The translations under genes were made by a program, and so were the position numbers. The notes under the pieces were generated by a model. It had not been told where the DNA came from and ran no database searches. It worked only from the letters and a program-made list of their open reading frames with translations. DNA of 64,000 bases from an uncultured Sphingomonadaceae bacterium (GTDB lineage Bacteria > Pseudomonadota > Alphaproteobacteria > Sphingomonadales > Sphingomonadaceae), in contig CANKZR010000001.1 in the NCBI GenBank assembly GCA_947488625.1, positions 1,426,001 to 1,490,000 on the forward strand. Direction: 5' to 3'. This document shows, in pieces, positions 60,104 through 64,000 of this stretch. Numbering within the stretch: the stretch's first letter is position 1; the number at the start of each line of letters is the position of its first letter.

Positions 60104-62728
60104 CTATCGGCCCTGCTGTCTGTTGCTGCGCTCCGCAATCCGTTGGCGACGTGCGAATTCCTGATCGCTCTCGCCATCCTTCTGGTAAAATGCTCCCCTG
60201 TATTCTTCGGCGGCGAGGCCGGTGGTGCGGCGGAGCTGTTCCGCCTCTGTGTATTTCATGGTCCGGAATATCGCGTGGCGATCCGCATGCCCGCTCGTGC
60301 GCATCCATTCGTCTACGATGTAGGGGGCCAAGGGCTTCTCTTGATCGGACCCCTCGCGGGCTTCTCGCCAGACCGCGATCTCGGGACGGACGGTGAGATC
60401 GACAATCTTGCCCGAATAATCTCCCTCGGCCGCTTCCCGCAGCTGAGCAACGAATGCGGGATCGCCACGCTGCCCCTCGATAAATTCGGCGGGCCAGCTG
60501 CCGTGGCTATCCGGTATGACCAGCTTGTCTTCTCGGAGCTTAAACTCACCCATGGCAAGACCCGTGAAGATCCACAGCCTCTTGGCTTCCTGGACCCGCC
60601 TGATCGCTTCCAAGCGCTGCTGGACTTCAGGACGCACCAAAGCATGCGGTAAAGTGGCAAACTTCTTCAACAGTTCCTCGTCGTCGAGGAAGCGGACACC
60701 TTCTACCGAGAATTGCGATACGCACAGCAGCATCCGGTCGCAATTCATCTCGGTCAGGAAGCGATTAGCGATGGGAATTTTTGCAGAGTTCGGTTTGCCT
60801 TCTCGGCGATCTTTGTCATCACGCGCGTTGCGCCGGCGGAAGTCCTGCAATACCAACGGAGTGAAACGGGCGCCTCGCTGTTCGCGCCCCTGTTGCTTTT
60901 GAAGCTCTTCCGAGGGCTGGGTATCCGCCTTTTTGCGTTTGGATCTTTCGAACCAAGCAGTGTCGAAGATTACCTCGCTGACCGGCCCCTTCTTCACCCT
61001 CGATTTGACCAGCAGCTTCTCTGCTTCCGTGGCCTGCTTTGCGTCGAGCGGAATTTGCATTTGTGCGGCCAGCAATAGCATTTCGCGGCGGTAGCTTGCA
61101 GGCCCGACAACTTTGACCGTGCCGAACTTCTCCTGCGCACGGCGCAAAGCATCGATCTTTGCCTGACGGTCGTCCGAATACACCGCGATGAAGCTTGCAG
61201 TTTCTATGAACCCGATCTCGTGGTTCAGCCGGTAGATCCGGCTGAGGTCAGATAGCTCAATCGAATAGCGCTTCGTCCACATGCCCGGTTCTTCATCATG
61301 ATCGAGGAAGAGCGTTTCGTATTCACCCCACAATACCGTCGAAGCAGGTTCGGTTTTCGGCCGCGGCCCTTTGCGTTTACGTCCAGCCTCTCGGTCGAAG
61401 GACAAATGCAATTCGCGCAGGATTCTCTCAGCCTCCTGTCGGCTCGCTTTCTCGCGCTTCTGCTGGAGGTTGTGTTGGCGCCGTTTTTCATCGCGCGACT
61501 TCAATTTCTCCCGCGCCTTTTTTGCATCCACACGCTGGTGTTTGATGGCCTCGCGCCGTTCTTGCAGCGCCTGTTCGAAACCCTCTAGTTCACTGTCGAT
61601 CTGCGCTTGCCGCTCAGCTTGCTCAGTAAGGTCGATATCACGTGACAGATCGCGCCCGCCTGCGTGCCCCTTCTTTCGATAGGCAGGAGCGACGAACGAA
61701 CGAACGCGGATGTCGCTTGCCGGCGCTTCGTAGGGACACTTACCCAGCTTGTTGCAAAGCCGCTTATAGCCCGCATTAACATCGCTGGCGGGGATGCGGT
61801 CGTCACTCTTGTCGAAGACCCCGTTGGCGACCAAATGACCGCCCGCAATCTCGCCTTTAACCCGGTAAGGTTCGTAGCGAAGACCAACACGGGCAAGACC
61901 CCGGTGCCATTCGTCCCAGCTCTTCGCCTGCCGGCTTACGGCGCGCGCAAGCAGCTTGATGGCTTTTGGGTTGGGAAGCGCTTGGCCGACATGGGCGTCG
62001 GTGGGGGCAAGAACTTCGGCATCGAACTCGGCCTGTTCTGCTTCGACCGCTTTAAACGCGCCGCGGTTAATGATGTCGCCGTTCGGCTCTGCCATCCGGA
62101 ATCCGCTCCAGGTATGGTAGACGCCTGTTTCGTCGGCTACGTATCGGCGGTTGGGTTCGGGCTGCAGATTATCTTGTGCCTCGCAGATGGCCAGGGCGAT
62201 ATGCAGCGCCTCGATTTCCTTCCCCTGCCCCCATTCGCCGACCTTGCCCGACCTGCTGTCGGCAGTGCAGACGGCAAGGTGAAAATGGCCAAAGCTCGTG
62301 TCACCATGGTTCGAGTAAATCATGGGCTTGTTTTCGGCCCGTAGCACGCGACGAAAAATGTCCCTGTGGCTGGCGGCCATCTCGTGGGTTACGGGCTCGT
62401 CTCCGTAAGCTACGACGATCTGCCGCAATGAATTCTTTCCCGACGCTGCAACTAGATAGGCAAATTCAAGCGCCCGGTCCTGTTCAGTGCCCTCTTCAAG
62501 ATTGAAAATCGCCACATCGAGAACACGCGTATCGTCGTCCCGGTCATCGGGACCATATGAACCGATATTGCTGGCCTCGCGCACAAGCGTGGATTCATCC
62601 TGGCCCAGTTCCAAATCGAGCACATATTTGGCGACCGCCCATCCCGCGAAGAGCGCCTTGCGGTCGGCGCTTGAGATAGTTGCGATATCCCTAAAGAGAT
62701 GCGCGTAGGAAATACTCTTTGCGATCAT
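60104..62728 (-). CDS. Relaxase (MOBP-like) of a mobilisable element
   Basis: An 874-residue conjugative relaxase. It starts MIAKSISYAHLF. Relaxase metal motif is SNHGDTSFGHFHLAV (His141, Asp143, His148, His150), which is the HxD...HxH of MOB enzymes. A highly charged coiled coil spans about residues 370-470. A C-terminal domain follows with no helicase motifs visible. It nicks oriT DNA and leads the strand to a recipient. Its ATG overlaps the mobC stop (ATGA). The matching oriT is at 63306-63330. Confidence 0.87.
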   Translation of the reverse strand: MIAKSISYAHLFRDIATISSADRKALFAGWAVAKYVLDLELGQDESTLVREASNIGSYGPDDRDDDTRVLDVAIFNLEEGTEQDRALEFAYLVAASGKNSLRQIVVAYGDEPVTHEMAASHRDIFRRVLRAENKPMIYSNHGDTSFGHFHLAVCTADSRSGKVGEWGQGKEIEALHIALAICEAQDNLQPEPNRRYVADETGVYHTWSGFRMAEPNGDIINRGAFKAVEAEQAEFDAEVLAPTDAHVGQALPNPKAIKLLARAVSRQAKSWDEWHRGLARVGLRYEPYRVKGEIAGGHLVANGVFDKSDDRIPASDVNAGYKRLCNKLGKCPYEAPASDIRVRSFVAPAYRKKGHAGGRDLSRDIDLTEQAERQAQIDSELEGFEQALQERREAIKHQRVDAKKAREKLKSRDEKRRQHNLQQKREKASRQEAERILRELHLSFDREAGRKRKGPRPKTEPASTVLWGEYETLFLDHDEEPGMWTKRYSIELSDLSRIYRLNHEIGFIETASFIAVYSDDRQAKIDALRRAQEKFGTVKVVGPASYRREMLLLAAQMQIPLDAKQATEAEKLLVKSRVKKGPVSEVIFDTAWFERSKRKKADTQPSEELQKQQGREQRGARFTPLVLQDFRRRNARDDKDRREGKPNSAKIPIANRFLTEMNCDRMLLCVSQFSVEGVRFLDDEELLKKFATLPHALVRPEVQQRLEAIRRVQEAKRLWIFTGLAMGEFKLREDKLVIPDSHGSWPAEFIEGQRGDPAFVAQLREAAEGDYSGKIVDLTVRPEIAVWREAREGSDQEKPLAPYIVDEWMRTSGHADRHAIFRTMKYTEAEQLRRTTGLAAEEYRGAFYQKDGESDQEFARRQRIAERSNRQQGR

Positions 62729-63249
62729 CGGCCTTTCCTCGGCACGATCTCCTTTGCCGGGTATCGCTCAAGCATTTCGTTCATATGCTTTTGACCCAGT
62801 TCGCGGGCTTGTCCGGCAAGCGACTTTGCCTGAGACTCCATCCGCTCAGCAACGGCGTGAAGCTGCATCGCAAATTCGCACAAATTCTCGATACCCTCCC
62901 GGCTGTTTTCGGCGCCGAAATTTTGGCCCGCCGAGCTAACGGAGACTGTCGCAGAATCCTGAAGGGCGATACTCGCCTGGCCTAGCAACTCAGCGCTGTC
63001 ACGCAGATTACGGGCAGACTGGTAAACGCCGCCGATGGCCGCGTAAGTGGGATCGTAGACATCGCCCCGGGTCAACCCGCGATCTCGCAGGAAAGCGGAA
63101 AAGCTCAGCCGACCCTTTTGTTTTTCAAGCTCTGCCTTCTCTGTCTCGTTTACGAAGACCTTGATGATGCGATCGCGTCGATCCTTCGGAGAGGGATCAT
63201 CCTGCTCTGCCTCTACATCCGACGGAGATTTGAAAGAACGTTCGGTCAT
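62725..63249 (-). CDS. MobC/TraJ-like relaxosome accessory protein
   Basis: A 174-residue protein. After a charged N-terminus there is a ribbon-helix-helix-like stretch, IIKVFVNETEKAELEKQKGR, followed by SFSAFLRDRGL, as in MobC-type mobilisation proteins. The C-terminal half is a long amphipathic helix region. It is expected to bind the oriT inverted repeat and recruit the relaxase. It is translationally coupled to the relaxase and starts about 57 bases from the oriT repeat. Confidence 0.8.
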   Translation of the reverse strand: MTERSFKSPSDVEAEQDDPSPKDRRDRIIKVFVNETEKAELEKQKGRLSFSAFLRDRGLTRGDVYDPTYAAIGGVYQSARNLRDSAELLGQASIALQDSATVSVSSAGQNFGAENSREGIENLCEFAMQLHAVAERMESQAKSLAGQARELGQKHMNEMLERYPAKEIVPRKGR

Positions 63250-63305
63250 CTTCCTTCCCTCCCTTCTTCAAGGGCGGCACGAAGCGCAGCGACACGACGC
63301 CTAAA

Positions 63306-63330
63306 GGAACGGGACCCGTTCCCATCCTGC
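63306..63330. other. Origin of transfer (oriT) with nic site
   Basis: GGAACGGG-A-CCCGTTCC (63306-63322) is an 8-bp perfect inverted repeat. One base later on the plus strand comes ATCCTG|C, the nic core of MOBP-type oriTs (RP4/R64: YATCCTG|Y). The predicted cleavage is between 63329 and 63330. It sits in the 120-base gap between mobC and the next gene, the expected place. Confidence 0.85.
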
Positions 63331-63372
63331 TTATTGCTATACCCTTCAAATGGTGTGCCGTATGGTGCTGAA

Positions 63373-64000
63373 TCACGCATCGGCGTCGAGACCCAATTTG
63401 GCGAAGGCTTCCCGGATGTCTTGGCTTGCCGAGTCCCGGCGGGACAAGGCACCGGATAGCTGAGCTCTGTCCGCTGCGAGCGCGCGGGCACGCCGTTCGA
63501 TCTCTTCGCGCGGCTTCTTGTAATAGATTGCGAAAAGGAAGCTTTGAACCTCGTCGCCTTCGATGGATTTAATGTGGCCTGTTCGAAGGGAGATCAGGTA
63601 ATCGTCCATCTCATTCGCACCACCTTCGCCTGCCGCTCTGCCGTAATCGTCAAACGACGGAATATCTTCGCTATCGGAAATGCCTCTAAGAGAGGCGAGA
63701 GCAGCGTCGAACCTGTCCACCGAGCCTTCCTCTTGAGACTCTTCGGCGGCCCGCTGGGGTCTAGCCGACGAGCCGTCATTCGTGTCCACATGGCCGTTAT
63801 CTTCGCCGCTCCGCGCAGCCAAAATCGACGACTTGCTCCTCTCTGCTTCCGCCGGCTGGGCCTCTTTCGGGTCCACACCAGTTCGAGAAGAAGTGTCTTG
63901 AAAACGGTCCCCGCAGGATACTGCTTCAGCCTCCGGCTCTGGTCCTTTCAAGGCCTCGGCGATAACCTCTGGCGGCGGCTTCAGACCGACTTTTTCTTTC
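63373..64000 (-). CDS. Hypothetical protein, incomplete at the window edge
   Basis: An open frame on the minus strand reaches the right edge without an ATG; at least 209 codons are present (reading ...KVGLKPPPEVIAEALK before a TTG at 63951). The N-terminal part seen is low-complexity and acidic. The C-terminus is helical (SFLFAIYYKKPREEIERRARAL). Its position upstream of oriT-mobC-relaxase suggests a transfer-related protein, but no family was recognised. The true start is outside the window. Confidence 0.6.
   Translation of the reverse strand, partial: KEKVGLKPPPEVIAEALKGPEPEAEAVSCGDRFQDTSSRTGVDPKEAQPAEAERSKSSILAARSGEDNGHVDTNDGSSARPQRAAEESQEEGSVDRFDAALASLRGISDSEDIPSFDDYGRAAGEGGANEMDDYLISLRTGHIKSIEGDEVQSFLFAIYYKKPREEIERRARALAADRAQLSGALSRRDSASQDIREAFAKLGLDADA

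Noticed and set aside
33968-64000. Second attachment site (duplicated tRNA-Pro 3' end) inside the window
   Set aside because: No copy of the tRNA 3' end was seen by eye; it may lie to the right of the window.

Overview
The window looks like chromosome of an alphaproteobacterium of the order Sphingomonadales, most likely Erythrobacteraceae. The evidence is a GTTC-N7-GTTC SOS box at imuA, a zapA / 6S RNA / 5-formyl-THF cyclo-ligase block, DUF2842 and DUF1289 proteins, a PrsK/PrsR/EpsB exopolysaccharide module, and a paired palindrome of the kind common in sphingomonads. The taxonomy is an inference from gene content and codon style; there is no rRNA in the window.

Part 1 (about 1-33.9 kb) is ordinary core chromosome. 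From left to right: imuA-imuB (SOS mutagenesis, cut by the window edge), a PPOX-family stress protein, an NSS transporter, panB, a DUF475 membrane protein, a BASS-type transporter, the translationally coupled epsB-like / prsK / prsR operon, an SLC13 permease, tRNA-Leu(CAA), suhB and efp, two cell-wall enzymes (M23 peptidase and L,D-transpeptidase lipoprotein), thiE, a glycolysis/pentose-phosphate block (tkt-gap-pgk, then class I fructose-bisphosphate aldolase), zapA with 6S RNA and folate cyclo-ligase, a MutM-like glycosylase, tRNA-Asp(GTC), a branched-chain keto-acid dehydrogenase operon (bkdA1-A2-B) behind a near-consensus promoter with a palindrome in its spacer, thyA, and a UDP-glucuronate-type epimerase.

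Part 2 starts at tRNA-Pro(CGG) (33891-33967). A large tyrosine recombinase follows immediately, preceded by four short direct repeats, so this looks like the left end of an integrated element. Inside are a decaying PepSY / TonB-receptor pair (one frameshift, two in-frame stops) and then a compact cobalamin salvage cluster: cobT-cobS-cobC-cobO, a cobalamin riboswitch, btuB-btuF-btuC-btuD-cobQ-cbiB-cobD, with cobU and a DUF1289 gene on the opposite strand. No corrin-ring genes are present, so the cluster should import incomplete corrinoids, adenosylate and amidate them, attach aminopropanol and build the nucleotide loop.

Part 3 (about 51.9-64 kb) is plasmid/ICE-like: an orphan HTH-like protein, a PD-(D/E)XK-fold protein, an HUH-endonuclease-like protein, a dense block of hairpins at 55.27-55.37 kb, and a minus-strand run of genes (55.7-59.9 kb) that includes two different DEDD-type 3'-5' exonucleases, with GC-rich hairpins in most of its spacers. 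It ends with a mobC-relaxase pair and a recognisable MOBP-type oriT (inverted repeat followed by ATCCTG|C) at 63306-63330. The most plausible reading is an integrative mobilisable or conjugative element whose right end lies outside the window; no second tRNA-Pro 3' end was seen inside it.
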